Origin: Oehlia diaphana
Lineage: Eukaryota; Glomeromycota; Glomeromycetes; Glomerales; Glomeraceae
NCBI GenBank assembly: GCA_003833135.1
Contig: QZLH01000109.1
Location: 24,943 to 88,942 of the forward strand
Length of the DNA stretch: 64,000 nt
Reading direction: 5' to 3'
The notes below the pieces were generated by a model. It worked only from the letters and a program-made list of their open reading frames with translations, was not told the origin of the DNA and did not search any database. Below, in pieces: positions 22,736-35,115 of this stretch; the first letter of the stretch is position 1; each line of letters begins with the position of its first letter. The position numbers and the translations under genes were made by a program.

Positions 22736-25252
22736 TATTTTTATAAAATTTTATTTAGGAGAGTAAAAAGGATTTTTTTTTTTTTTTTTTTTTTTCTGGT
22801 AGCTTGGGCAAAAATGAACGATTTTTATAATGCAGTGATTGATTGTCATACATAATTTTCGTGTGAAATGTGATTTGTTAATTTAACGGCTAAATCCCAT
22901 TGAGCTTAGTTCAAATGCATCCGTAAGTCATCAGTGAAAAAAACATCGTAAGCCTCATGAAAAAAACATGTCAGATTTCAGATACTGTAACATAGAGAAA
23001 TTCTTACTTTCAATATATATATTGAACCATATGATCAAATCATTTGATTAAACTTTAAATTTTTTTGATGATTGATCTACACAAAAGAATGTTTTTTTTT
23101 TGATTTAAATCATTTTAACAGTATGAATTAAAAACTATAACGCGCTTTTATTTTGTGCAATACAAACAAGAGAAGTTGTTTAAACTTGTTGAAAAAACTT
23201 ACATAATTTTACGTAAATGAGATTAAAGACGTCAACGAAAGTAAAATCGCTTATATAATATTAAATTAATTATTGGCGTAAAAAAGAACTATGCCAATTA
23301 AGAAATGTCATATTTCTTCATGGGGTTACATCGTAACTCTGTAAGTATACTTTACTTTACCGAATATAGGTCTTCATAATATTAAAATAATTTACTCTCT
23401 CTTGAAAATATACTTATTTGTATTATTCAAATAGAAAATGCCTCAAAAAAGATAAAAACAGCTAAAAGACAAAGAGGATATATGGATTCTATTCAACACA
23501 TTGAGCTGCATCACAATAAATATCTTGTATTACTATATGCTATTCATCATATGGTGTTATAGTGGATCATGTGATAACCAGCAGTAAGATCGGCACTTTT
23601 TTATTAAAAAAAGTATTCAAATTTGTCACATTGATGTATCAAAAAAAAAAAATTTCTTAATGGGTTATGTTCCATGTGAAAATATTTTGTTTTACTTTCT
23701 ACTGCAGGAGAAAATGTTACAAAATATAATGTAATATACGTTGACGCAGTTGACGCAGCTAACCCTTTTTACATAATTCACTTTTTTATGCATATCGCTA
23801 TTATAATCGATCCTGTTTCCTGTATATTCCAAATCGGTTTTAAACCTGTTTTTTATTATGCTGTTAATATTGTTAATAATATTTAATATCAAAAAAATGA
23901 AAAATGAAGATATTAGAATAGTTAAAAGATAATTCAATTTTAAAAAGATAAAGGGGAAAAAGAAAAAAGAAAAAGAAAAGATTCTTATATTCGACTAAAC
24001 CTAAATTGAAATTATTTAAAATTATTAATATAACGTATTGAAAAGTCGGAGTTCGGGAATATACATACGTTAATCTCAAGTCTTATTCATAAAGGAATAC
24101 AAATTTTGAAGGAGGCCATGCTTGATTTCGGAGTCGTGATTCTGTGCAGAATGTTGAAATTGAAATATTTACATACATAAAATTCGTTTATAGAAAATTA
24201 AAAATAAAATTATCCTAATTCTTTAAAATAATAACATAATCCAATAATGATAAAAAAAATGGTTTAACCAAAAAAAGGACCTCCGGTAGGGAAAAATTTT
24301 TTTTTTTTTATATATTCCCATTTTTATAAAATCTTTTCATCAATCAAGTCAAGAATCAGGGTTTATTACAAGTTAATCTATATTAGTATAGATATTCTAT
24401 TTTAAACTTATCACAATTCTATCTTCTGATCCTTCATAAATTTTAAATATCCACCTGTTAGCAGTACACTTTATTAATTCGGTAATAAATATAAAGTAAA
24501 GACGCAAAATAATTAGTCACGTCATAATAGCAGCTGTGCCACCTTCACGTGATCTAAATTTGGTGATAATTATTAATACTTCATTAATATCATATCAATT
24601 CATAATTCATTATTTTGTATTTGATTAGATTAAATAGTAAATGATACTTAAAGACAGTATTTAAGTAGGGAGTACGCGATTGATTTAGGCAGCTACGTCA
24701 CAAATCATGATAATTGAACCATTAGAGATTTTAAAGAAGAGCATTCAATATATATAAACTTTGTAATTGAATAATTAATATGTGCATTTAATTTGAAAGT
24801 CATGAGATTAGACAATCATCTAATAGAAAAACATAATTAATCATAATTCGGGTATATAGCAGAATATACTCTTTATTTTCCTTAATTATTATCATAATTC
24901 ATAAAACAAACCTAATTACAATTTTTTGGGACTACTGTAGCAACTATACTTTCATTTTTTTTTAAACTATAAATCTTAATTAAAAAACAGTTTAACTTAA
25001 TTGTTAAACGTAAAACGAAATTTTCGAAGGGGTGTTATCTTCAAAGCATAATCACTTGGAACTATTGCCTGAATAGTCCGGGAGTGTTTCTTAGGATTCG
25101 TAGTTGGAGGGAAGTCCGGCCTCATCTATAATCCGGCACAAAAAGGCAAACGCAAATTTAAGTAATAAGATTTATTAAAAGTTTTAACATTATTATAAAG
25201 CAACAACCTTTCATTATTAGATTATGAGTGTATTTAATTAATGAGAGTAGAT
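22736..25252. other. Repeat-poor intergenic region, no gene seen
   Basis: A run of 23 T lies at about 22770. Open frames at 23692-24079 are low-complexity AT translations without family features. A poly-T tract and an adjacent CCTCCGGTAGGG lie at 24281-24310. Confidence 0.4.
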
Positions 25253-25360
25253 ATTCCCTATAAAAAAATTTTATCCGTTATTTCTGTGAAAACTCCGCAA
25301 AAATGAGCGGAAAAAAGATGGAATATAAAAAACGGAATGACTTTTTTTTATAGGGATTAT
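25253..25360. mobile_element. Short MITE with CCCTATAAAAAAA ends
   Basis: About 108 bp open with TTCCCTATAAAAAAATTTTA and close with TTTTTTTTATAGGGATTA. An inner pair CCGTT / AACGG extends the match. The same terminus (CCCTATAAAAAA) recurs at 19297, and in reverse at 31872, so it belongs to a common small element. Confidence 0.5.
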
Positions 25361-26780
25361 TGATTAACATAATCTAAATATTAAAAGTGCTTTTGTCTTT
25401 TGAAGCACAACCGGATGGATAAAATAAATAAAATTTTAGCAGAACCTCAATTTATAACTTTACGAAAGAAACGTTAAATCAGCCTTAAACCAATAAGATT
25501 TATATTTAAAAGAAATACCTTGTTTCAATAAAGTTTATATAGAACTCATCAAAGGGCACGTTAAAGTTTACAAATAGTAATAAGAAATCAACTGAAACAA
25601 TATTCAAAATTAACAATATTAAGAGATTCGCTTTAAATGAGATATACTTTCTTATGATGATCATCCATTTAGATGAACGTACGATTGGATAACTGTTCAA
25701 AAGTAACATTGATGTTTATCCATACTGTTATGTTCGTGATTGGTTCTAAGTTTTGAATGAAATAATATGAATTGATGAAAAAAGAAATTCGGCTAATATC
25801 GAAGAATTTCATTGATTCATTCCTACAGTCCTATAACCTATATTTGAAATTATTTTGTTTGAGATGAAACTTTCCAAAAGATTCGCGGATTCATATTACT
25901 GTGAACATGACTGGACACGAACTAATTAAGTTATTTCTCCTTGTTTCATAGATTACGGTAATACTCTATTTATGAAACATTAAAAGTCTGCCTAATTTTG
26001 AAAGTTTATCGATGCGAAGAATTTCATATCATTGAAAACGATCTTGTTTAATATCTGAAAATAAAGTGCAAAAATTTCGCAACCAATAGGATATATAATC
26101 TTTATTAGTATAAAGCTTAAGTATTATTTTTCATAAACTTTTTAAGTTTCGTCATGTTTATAATGATTGATAAATTGTTCGTTGCTTATCAGATACTAAC
26201 GTTGGGATAATGTCATAATGGTCGATGTTGAATTGTGCAACATGACAACAATTATTCGATATTGACTAATAACAATAACTCTCCGGGAATAACATATTAG
26301 TTTACTAAGAGATTCGTGTTTAAAATTTTGAAATAAATCTTTGGATTTTTTTTTTCAAATTATTTTTCTAATAATTCTTTATGTTTGATTGATCGATTTT
26401 ACATGAACAACAATGATAAATAAAGATTGTATTATTTTAATTCTAAAATTACTTTATTTTTATCTCAAAAGTTTTTAATAGGTGCAATTGCATGTTACGG
26501 AGTTACGGATGACAAATGAAATTATTAATTATTCAGCTTATCATTCTTACAATAAAGTATTTCTAGCATGATCAGTTACTGTATATGAACAAATTTAAAC
26601 TTTTAATATGATAAATAATTTTATAAACGGAATCAGTACGAAAAATAATAATTTATTATTTATATAAAATATAATTTGAATACAAAACATAATATTCTAA
26701 AATTTGAAATAAAATAAGATCTGCTTCTGCGACACAAATTATAACAGATAATACATACCTGTATATAGTATAGTACGGTA
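25361..26780. other. Intergenic, no gene seen
   Basis: AT-rich sequence with short chance frames only. I found no motif worth naming. Confidence 0.4.
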
Positions 26781-27318
26781 TCCGGACTTTTCGTCAAAGT
26801 CCATTTCGGTGAAGGGACATTTCGCCAAAGATATGGAATTTTTTAATTTTCCTTTTCTTTTTTGAATATACATTATATTACGCGTTTGTCTATTATTTTT
26901 TTAATCAAAAGAAAATTAGTTTTATTTAACAAATTCATCGTAATCATCAATTTTCCGAAACAAGTGAAAATAAAATACTAATTTAAAAGGAATTTGTTCT
27001 TTGACCTATTGTTAATGATTCACAAATCTCATGGAATTTACTAGGTGAAAGTGAAAACCCATCACGAGATCACGAAGAATCAAATTAAATTCATATGAAT
27101 TTTTCATCTTGTCAACAATTTCCAATTTATCAATCCATTTCGATATTAATTCAGCATATTTGATTGTAATGATTTTTGAACAACATTTTCGGCGAAAATT
27201 CCCTCGATTCGAGAAAAGGATTCGGCGAAATATTCTTTCGGCGAAATGTCCATTCGACGAAATCCCATTCGGCGAAATGGCTTCGGCGAAATAGACTTTA
27301 GCGAAACGTACCGGCAGT
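26781..27318. mobile_element. CGCCGAAA-iterated foldback element, copy 1
   Basis: The left end reads CGGACTTTTCGTCAAAGTCC, then TTTCGGTGAAGG and TTTCGCCAAAG. The right end (27185-27318) repeats TTCGGCGAAAT at least five times and closes with TTTAGCGAAACGTACCG. The two sides are imperfect inverted repeats around an AT-rich centre. A relative lies at 30236-30415. Sense and antisense open frames here are by-products of the repeat. Confidence 0.6.
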
Positions 27319-27727
27319 ATCACGATGCATTATATGATGCTTGGTCATTCATGTTTGTGGTTTAGGCTTTATTAATAGAAAAATGTCTTTAATAATCAAA
27401 TGAAAGAATATACAATAAATTTATTTATTTATTTTTTTATTGATTTTTATTTCTTAGATAAATTAACTAACGCAAAATAGTCTACAACATTTAATCTAAT
27501 AATAATAATGTATTTTACTAAATTTAATCTCAATTAATTAATTTATTTTCTAAGCTAATCAATTAAAAAATAGTTTAATTTTAAAGTTTAAATTATCTAC
27601 ACGAAACATAAAATTAGTCTTTTTCTAAATTGCCTTCCTATCTGTACCCTAAATGATGCGTTGAAGGAAAGTATTGCAAGGCTTTCCCAACTAAACCTTG
27701 CTGTAAGAAAATTTCGGGTACAAATTT

Positions 27728-27832
27728 CTCCACTTTCTCCCGCATTGTATATAAAATTGTCCTCCACTTTCTCCCGCATTGTATATAAAATTATCCCTCC
27801 ACTTTCTCCCGCATTGTATATAAAATTATCCT
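27728..27832. repeat. Minisatellite, three units of 34-35 bp
   Basis: The unit begins CTCCACTTTCTCCCGCATTG and ends TATATAAAATTrTC. It occurs at about 27728, 27762 and 27797, nearly identical, suggesting recent expansion. The sequence is open in more than one frame, but no gene context is seen. Confidence 0.85.
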
Positions 27833-27965
27833 CGGCGTACTCTCTCAAAATTCTACTAAATATTTATAAATAAAATTATCTTAATCTGCCTTTTTTTATA
27901 AATATATTATAAATTTCACATCGTATTTTATTTTATATATAACTTTACGTTATATATTATTTTTG

Positions 27966-28245
27966 GCCTATGCCTTAACTTGTTTCTTGCCAAAATTTGT
28001 TTGGCCATAATATTATTTTGACTTTCATGAGCCAAATCTTGTTTTGCCATAACACTTATATGGATGTGCCTTGACTTTTTCATGTTTGGCGACTTTTTTC
28101 AAACAAAATCTTGTTTGGCAGGGTGTTGAGCTAATGTATTAACTTTTTTCTTGGAAAAATTTGTTTGGCCCATGCTTTCATGAGCCAAATCTTGTTTTGC
28201 CGTTTCTTTAAGTTTGGCCGGCGTCACTTTCGACAAAATCTGTTA
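27966..28245. repeat. Degenerate iterated TTGTTTGGCC / AAATCTTGTTTTGCC block
   Basis: The words CATGAGCCAAATCTTGTTTT, AAAATTTGTTTGGCC and ACTTTTTTC recur with variable spacing, both GCCAAA and its complement TTTGGC appearing. It resembles the iterated-terminus style of other elements in the window, but no boundaries are clear. Confidence 0.45.
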
Positions 28246-28259
28246 ACTATGGTGTTAAC

Positions 28260-29475
28260 ATTTATTTGAGTTGAATTTTAAGATTGTTGCTTGGTCATTA
28301 TCAAATTTAAACCAGATTATTTATGAAATATTTTTTTTTAAACTATTATAAAAAGTTATTATAACTAATATGTTGGTATGATCTTATGAAGGTTTATTTT
28401 TATATCCATCCGAGATGAAATTATTTTGGATTTTAAAAATAATATATTAAAATTTAAAAGTTTAAAATATAAATTTATTATAAATATCCATATCAATATT
28501 TTTTCATTGATTATTGATGGATAATATTACATGTATGATAAGTATAAGTGTTAGGCAGGAAAACTTTGTCATTTTAATTTTTTTTTTTAAAAAAAAGGGA
28601 AAAGAAAAAAATTGATAGAAATAACCAGATTTTTTTTTAAGCTTATTTATATTTAAATTTACATATATAACATCAAATAAACGTAATTTTCTCACACTTT
28701 TTTTGAATTTCTTTTGTTTTACTAAAAAAATCTGGTAATGATTAAGGGGCAAAAGATTTTAAGAAATTTCCAATTTCCTTGGGAATATTTTGAAATAATA
28801 ATACATGTTATTAATAGACATGTCTCAATTGTATTAAGATCCTTAATAATGAAACTTAAGAATTTTTAAAGAAACACATTTATTAACATATTTAGAATTT
28901 TATTTTATTGTCTGCATCATTTGTACAAGATTAAGTTGATCAACAATACGATATGGTTAATATATTGTGAATAGCTTTCGTGCCAACAATACGTTTAAAT
29001 GTTTATGATATCATATTCATGAAATTTAGTGGTTAATAATTACATTGTCGTTTAAGGTCACACGCGTTAAAACATTAATACACAAAAAATTGACGTATGT
29101 TACTATTTTAACATGTTACTTACCCATATCAGAATTTTTAATTAATAACAAAATGTTATTTTACTTATTCATATCAAATTAAAATTAATAACAAAATTTT
29201 AAATTTTAAAGCTCAAAGTTCGTCTATATCATAACTATTAGGTATGGGGACGATTCACTCGGTTCGAAATCCATATTGGCTCCAATTCGGTTCTAATAAA
29301 TAAAGTTATGAAATATTGTACGTCGAATTTAGGACACAGGTAGAACATGTAAAAATGATCAAAATTTTGATCAGCTTCAAGGTATGTGATCGTCATGATG
29401 TTTTTTGAGATACTGTAGGTAGCTATATTACATTTGCCGCCAAATACGTGCAGCTCAGCAATACTATTTACATTA
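28260..29475. other. Intergenic, no gene seen
   Basis: AT-rich, with a poly-T/poly-A pair at 28580-28602. No protein-like frame was recognised. Confidence 0.4.
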
Positions 29476-29479
29476 TTGT

Positions 29480-30100
29480 TTTATAAAAAAAATAATAGTT
29501 AAAATCAGGATGAATATAATACGCTAAGAGATATTCATCGAAATCATACATTTTAAAACATTCGTTGAAGGATTTAATTGAATGCTGACGAAACCTTACA
29601 TTTTCATTTTCATCAGGAATCTTGTTAATCAATTGACCAAGTTATGCCAGAAAAAAGTAACAATCAACTAGCCTTGATTTATTACTTTCAAGACTTAGAA
29701 TAGCGTCTCTGATATGTTTCATAATGTTTGCCAAATCATAAACATCATTAAATTAAAAAATCCACGTTTCCGATTAATAATTGTCTTACAGCCTCACTCG
29801 TAATAATACTAGAATTTTCACTGATAACCTAATAAAATATATTTAAAAAAAATAAAATCAAATGCAAATTTGCAATTTTTATATTACAAATAAATTAAAT
29901 TAATTATAAATTAAATTAATTATAAATTAAATTAATTATAAATTAAATTAATTATAAATTAAAGTTGTACTTCTTTGAGATAAATTTCCAGCCTATAAAT
30001 TGAATCTAACATTTCATAAACAGTCATATCCAAATATGTGTTTAATCCACCACTTCCAATTTGTTTTTCTTTAATTTCAATTCTAGTAGTTCTTTGGGAC
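29480..30100 (-). pseudogene. hAT-type transposase fragment with an intron
   Basis: Three minus-strand pieces read in order. At about 30092-29963: GGLNTYLDMTVYEMLDSIYR and LEIYLKE, ending at a GTACAA donor-like site. At about 29830-29757: VISENSSIITSEAVRQLLIG, after a TTATTAG acceptor. At about 29747-29480: MKHIRDAILSLESNKSRLVD, then a TAA within the frame, IKSFNECFKMYDFDEYLLAY and YIHPDF. The motif series (S-x-L-E...D-C then F-N then Y-L-L-A-Y-x-x-H-P) is that of hAT transposases upstream of the dimerisation region. The in-frame TAA and the missing N-terminal and C-terminal ends make it inactive. The intron holds a 16-bp tandem repeat. Confidence 0.65.
29888..29961. repeat. 16-bp tandem repeat, about 4.4 units
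   Basis: The unit ATAAATTAAATTAATT is repeated exactly. It falls inside the presumed intron of the hAT fragment. Confidence 0.85.
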
Positions 30101-30235
30101 GGAATTTAAAGCCTCAAAACTACTAGAGGTGGATCTGTTGCTTGAACGGATATTATTGAAGATCGTTTCATATTTATAGATAGTGACCCACATATTTAAA
30201 TGGTTTAGCAGGTAGTCATTAAGGGTATCCAGAGC

Positions 30236-30415
30236 ATTTGGACTTTTCGCCGAAGTCCATTTCATTGAAACCCATTCCGCTGAAGCCATTTCTCCGAAGA
30301 GATTTCATCGAAGGAGTATTTCGCCGAAATACCATTTCACCGAAACTCCATTTTGCCGAATCCATTTTTCCGAAGCCATTTTATCAAATGGACATTTCGA
30401 CATTTTGCCTAATGG
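30236..30415. mobile_element. CGCCGAAA-iterated element, copy 2
   Basis: It begins TTTGGACTTTTCGCCGAAGT and repeats CCATTTCNCCGAA words roughly every 15-20 bases up to ATTTCGACATTTTGCC. It matches the left-end style of 26781-27318. It appears to be an end fragment that inserted beside the hAT relic. Confidence 0.5.
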
Positions 30416-31056
30416 ACAATGGTAGCGATTACTGTAACATTTTAATAAGTATTCATCGCGCAATGAAATTAAAAATTGAATTATTTTTAGAGATTTTTTT
30501 TCCCAGGATATTATCACTTAAACATTCAAGTAACTGGTATTAATTGTTAAGAAATAAATAAATAACTTTATTTTCCTGATCTCCCATCCATCATCCGTTT
30601 TATAACGGATTGGATCCGTCCTAAAATATCAGATTAGGATATCCGAGCTGGATCCATAAAATAGGATCTATCGGATCACTAAATATTCATTTTTATCATT
30701 GATCTCACTATGTTTATTCAATTAACTAGCTAATGGTCACAAAATATGGAATTCTTATTTATTACAGTTTTGCATTTATTGATGATCATCTGAAACGTGA
30801 TCGTGACCCTTGGAGCTACTGGTGATACTCGAATAAAATAGCTAGTTTACTAATAAATTACTGCATAAACCGCGTCAACAGGAAAAAAATTCATGTGCGC
30901 GAATTTTTCTTAGCTGACAAATGGTTAGAATGTCACATGCGCATGAACAATTGTTCACGCCGATCACTTTTTTGCAAAAATACTATAAACATAATATTTT
31001 AGTAGTACAATTTTTATTAATAATGTACAATCTATCTATTTTAACTTAATCAGATG

Positions 31057-31794
31057 TTACCGTTGAACTAAAATATTTTGTAAAACCAACAAAGTTTTAA
31101 TAAAATCCGCCAGAATAGAAGGATCATTTGAATAATTAATCGGAATAGTAGATTCACACAATTTGTAATAACAATGCACTTCAACAATATCATCTCTAAT
31201 CAGAACATTCAAATATAGCTTTAGTCCTGTTACTTGCACTCCTACAATTCCAAATTGACACTTTTAAGTTCATAAAGTTTGTCACTTTCATTTGTTACAA
31301 GCATTGTATCTGGTCGTCACTTTCCTACCTAGTATGATGTTTTACAGAAAAATTATTGGTCCATTCTCGTTGACCCAACTCCTTAATATAGTTAGTATGA
31401 TACTTTTCGAGCCAACTCTCTAGTGAATTCTTAAAATCTTCAAATGTGGACCACATGTTGTCGCCTTCCAATTCCCATCATTCCTTGTGGTAGATCCCAT
31501 CATGTCGTAATCCTTGTGGCAGTGCCTAACAAGTGAATATAATTCAATTCCTTGATCATATTTAAATTTGACATATACACATTCCTTTGCTGTTGGAATA
31601 TTTAGATCCCCCAAAAAGTACTTTCCATTCTTTTTTTCCTTTAAATTAGAACGAAAATTATCTGACTGACAGCGGAGAATTATGAAATGAGCATAAATTT
31701 CTTCTTCTCCAGCTTTTATAATAACATCATAATTCACTTTATTTTCAACAAGATGACCTTTCGTTATAAGCTCTGACCAAAATTTTGACTCCAT
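31057..31794 (-). pseudogene. BTB-domain gene, broken
   Basis: The frame 31794-31420 starts MESKFWSELITKG and contains NYDVIIKAGEEEIYAHFIIL and RCQSDNFRSNL, the opening half of a BTB/POZ fold, then KYFLGDLNIP and a frame that no longer resembles BTB. A second frame (31259-31057) contains TGLKLYLNVLIRDDIVEV and FIKTLLVLQNILV, which may belong to the same or a neighbouring gene. BTB proteins serve as adaptors of Cullin-3 ubiquitin ligases and are greatly expanded in Rhizophagus. The second half of the BTB fold is corrupted, so this is most likely a pseudogene. Confidence 0.55.
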
Positions 31795-32129
31795 TCTCTA
31801 TAAAATTTTAATCACGTTTCTGAGAATACAAACTAGAAAAATGATCATTTATCGGTTTTTTTCAGAATTTTTTTTATAGGGATTTCAAAATTTTTTTTTA
31901 AAAAAAAAGTTTTAAAAAAAAAATAAAAAAAAAAAAACTAAATAAAAAAAACTTTTTATATAGTAATAATTTTCATTTAATCAGCACACTACTGCGTATA
32001 TTAGTATGTTGCAATTATTGCGTATATACTGTATGTACTACATGAGTATACGAATTATTGTATATCCGTGTAACACAACTATAAATAATATTGATAATCA
32101 AAAAATTTTTCATATTTACTTTCTTTTTC

Positions 32130-32551
32130 ATGGATAACAATTTTATTAATGAAGAAGACACTATTTATGAAGAGGACCTTATTTTAGAGGTAACTTAATA
32201 TAAATATTACAACTATAATATAATAAAAAAAATTATTAATAATTATATAGCCAAATTTATGTGATATAGAAGAATCTGAAATATATATTACGAAAAATGT
32301 GGCTGTTAAAACAATAATTCATTCATGACGCGCAAATTCTAACAAGAAAACCAAAACAATTGTCACAATTTCTGATTCCGATGATAATTGTGATGAAAGA
32401 AAATTTAAACTTAAATTTCAATGAGCTTGAATATCGAGAGAGGGAACTAGCTTTAAAAGAACGTGAAATTTTATTAAGAGAACGTGAAGCAAAAGTTCGT
32501 GTAATGGAACTGTCCAACCTTGAGAAGAAGCGGGAGTTAAAGTTACATTAG
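32130..32551 (+). pseudogene. Coiled-coil protein gene (Myb/SANT-transposon type tail?), nonsense and frameshift
   Basis: Exon 1 (32130-32189) reads MDNNFINEEDTIYEEDLILE to a GTAACT donor. Exon 2 begins at 32251 (PNLCDIEESEIYITKN). It meets a TGA at 32326 before RANSNKKTKTIVTISDSDD, then shifts frame near 32421 into ELEYRERELALKEREILLR, a charged coiled coil ending at 32551. The CAATGAGCTTG at the shift reads smoothly if the T is extra. Arg/Glu coiled coils of this type follow Myb/SANT-like DNA-binding domains in fungal transposon-derived proteins, but no such domain is seen here. Function unknown. Confidence 0.5.
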
Positions 32552-32875
32552 AAGTTAGATAGTTTTATTGAAGTTAGAATAGCTTTATCAATAGTAAATT
32601 TATAAAAGTAAAAATTAATAAAAATGAAATCCACATTTTATACTAATTACTCTTTGCAAATTAGTTAATACAATACATGTTTTAAACATCGGAGTATAAT
32701 AAATTTCATACACTATACTCAACATCAGTTATTACGTCATACAATACTCAATTGAACAACCCATACTATACTACTATTCGTTTTACCTATCATTATCTAT
32801 TATTAAATCATCTGAGAGTGCAAAATCATGTGCGCATCAAACACATCAAATGTGCATGCAACGTTTGCGTGAGAA

Positions 32876-34060
32876 AACATTTCTTGGAACAAATTTTTTT
32901 TTTTTTTGCTACGTTGGGTAATTAAAAATCACTTTTGATTTTTTTTCGTTTACAATAATACAAAAAAAAATGAATTTTTTTTTCCGAATGACCAGGCATG
33001 TTGTAGATGATGTCATGTACTCACTAAATTTCTAAAAAAAAAGAAATTCGCTATCCATAAAACTTGTGACGATAAATAAACGATAATGATCATTTTCGCG
33101 TCAGGTCATTCCTGGTTTTTCGTTCAAGAAATAATATTTGAGATGGTTGCAAATTATTCACCAAAAACATTTTCATGAATTAATATTATACAATTATTCA
33201 CAAAAAAACAATTCAAAATTAGACTTTGTACATCCAAGAAAATTAGAATCATTTTTTACAAACTGGAAGAATAGAAAATTAAAAAATCAAATAAATTACC
33301 TTTTAGTATAAATAATTATAGCGTTGTAATCCAAACTTACGAAGACGATGATGTAAATTATTTAAATCAATTTATGAGTGTATTTCTTTTTTTTTTATGG
33401 TATATTAATATTTTTTTTTTTTTTTTTTTTTTTGGTATTTTAATATTTTTTTTTTTTTTTTTTTTAGTAAATAGACTACTACTGCTACATGGTTAATTTG
33501 GATATTCAAAAAGATTAGGGATATTTATTAAAAAAAGAAATCATATAGGCAGAATTGCAAAATCAAATTCTTTGGTTAAAGAAGCTGCCAATAACTTGAA
33601 CAAATGGTCATACGCTCAATATCCTAATAGATAACCTGGGAGATGATGATGTCTAACAGGCAACAAAAAAGACCGCAAATGTGGGGTCAAAAAACTCGAA
33701 TTCGAGAAGGCAACCTTTGCAATCTTCGTTTCAGAAGTCAGACGGGGATAAAAGAATACGTAAAGTAGGAAATTACCTTACAAAGTAAGTGGCGATGTCG
33801 CTACTGGCGTAGATCCATTTTAGAGCAAACCAAGAAATTAACGGTTAAATTCGCAAAGTATAAGCTCAGAGTTATTCAATGTCAACCAGGGATATAATTA
33901 CTTTAAGAAGTTCAGATTTTTCTTCTGATTATTCTGATGAAGCTGATAACTTTGATAATCCCGATAACTATATATGCACACCCGGTGGTCAGCAACCGAA
34001 AATCCTTATAAAGAGAGGATATTGTAAGATCCTGGCGGTGTTATCAATTTTGGTTTCGCA
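32876..34060. repeat. Duplicated block, copy 1
   Basis: This block aligns collinearly with 44309-45640, about 11.4 kb away. Shared landmarks are GATGTCATGTACTCACTAAA, TACAAACTGGAAGAATAG, GTTGTAATCCAAACTTACGA, GCTACATGGTTAATTTGG (GTTACATGG in the other copy), ATTCGAGAAGGCA and GATAATCCCGATAACTATAT. Long poly-T runs at 33411-33466 differ in length between copies. Short frames such as RIREGNLCNLRFRSQTGIK and MSTRDIITLRSSDFSSDYSD suggest it derives from a coding multi-copy element that has decayed. Confidence 0.75.
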
Positions 34061-34648
34061 TAGATAATAGTATGATACATGGAATAATACTATCGATATT
34101 AAATGTATGTGCGGGAAGGTAAACCCGCGGTATTCAAAGATATTGGAAACCCTTTTGATTGCCCTCACAGATTTTGTTCTCGGAAGATTAACTGGGAAAC
34201 TCGATAAATTATTGTTTTTTTTTCAGGAACCTTTTTGTTATGTCGAGTACACTCGTGAATTCGTAAATTGAACGTGAAGCTCATAATCATGCGACTATAT
34301 TAAGATTGATGCCAAGGAATCATTAAGGGAAATTGAAACGAAGTGGAAAAGAGGAAAAGAAGAGAAAGAAGAGATGAAAAAAGATGTGAAAATATATTTC
34401 TGCTCATTTAATATATTTTATCATTTATTCTGTGGCTACTGCAATACCGAATAATCAATAATCATACCGAAATCAAAAAAATTTTATGTAAGAGATCTTT
34501 TTGTAATATTATTGTAATTTTTTTTTTTTGATAATAATTAAAGACATACTGTATCAATGTAGTAGAATCAATATAATTGGATTTTTTTTTATATATTTAA
34601 TGATAAGATCATACTAAGATTTTTCATAGATTTGAAGAATTTATAGCG

Positions 34649-34915
34649 TCAATAAACAATTTTTTGTTTATCTAAGGATTCAGAAATCATATACAGTATA
34701 TATACATTATATTGCTCTACAGAATGTTTATAGAAGATTGCTCCTTTTACTCCATTTAGATATTCATATGTATCTTCTTCTTTGGTGGTATAGGATCTTA
34801 TGATCATTTTATTGGGAATTTGGGATGAAGAAATCCAGATTTTACTTCGCCGAAATCGTTTAAATGTTTCCAAAGCAGCATTTGAAAATTGAAGGTATGG
34901 CAAGATTTGTTGCAT
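34649..34915 (-). CDS. Hypothetical protein, 88 residues
   Basis: The frame begins MQQILPYLQFSNAALETFKR, continues RFRRSKIWISSSQIPNKM and EYLNGVKGAIFYKHSVEQYN, and ends at a TAA. Amino-acid usage is protein-like rather than low-complexity. I do not recognise the family. No introns or partners are evident. It could equally be an exon of a lost gene. Confidence 0.3.
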   Translation of the reverse strand: MQQILPYLQFSNAALETFKRFRRSKIWISSSQIPNKMIIRSYTTKEEDTYEYLNGVKGAIFYKHSVEQYNVYILYMISESLDKQKIVY

Positions 34916-35115
34916 TTAATTGTTATAGTTGTTCTAAGCTAATAATTTTAAGTTTAACTATTAAGAATATCATTATACGTGATGTGGAAGGAACGTTAAA
35001 TTTCTTATTGAAGAAGTTGAGATATAGAGTGTTCGGACGTTGAGGCGTTTTCGTTCGAACTTCGAAGCCCTATCACCTCACCCAAAAAATTTATTAGTAC
35101 ACAACAACTTGAAAG

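Noticed and set aside
27012..27323. Sense and antisense open frames of about 100 and 61 codons
   Set aside because: They arise from the regular CGCCGAAA repeats of the mobile element and have no protein features.
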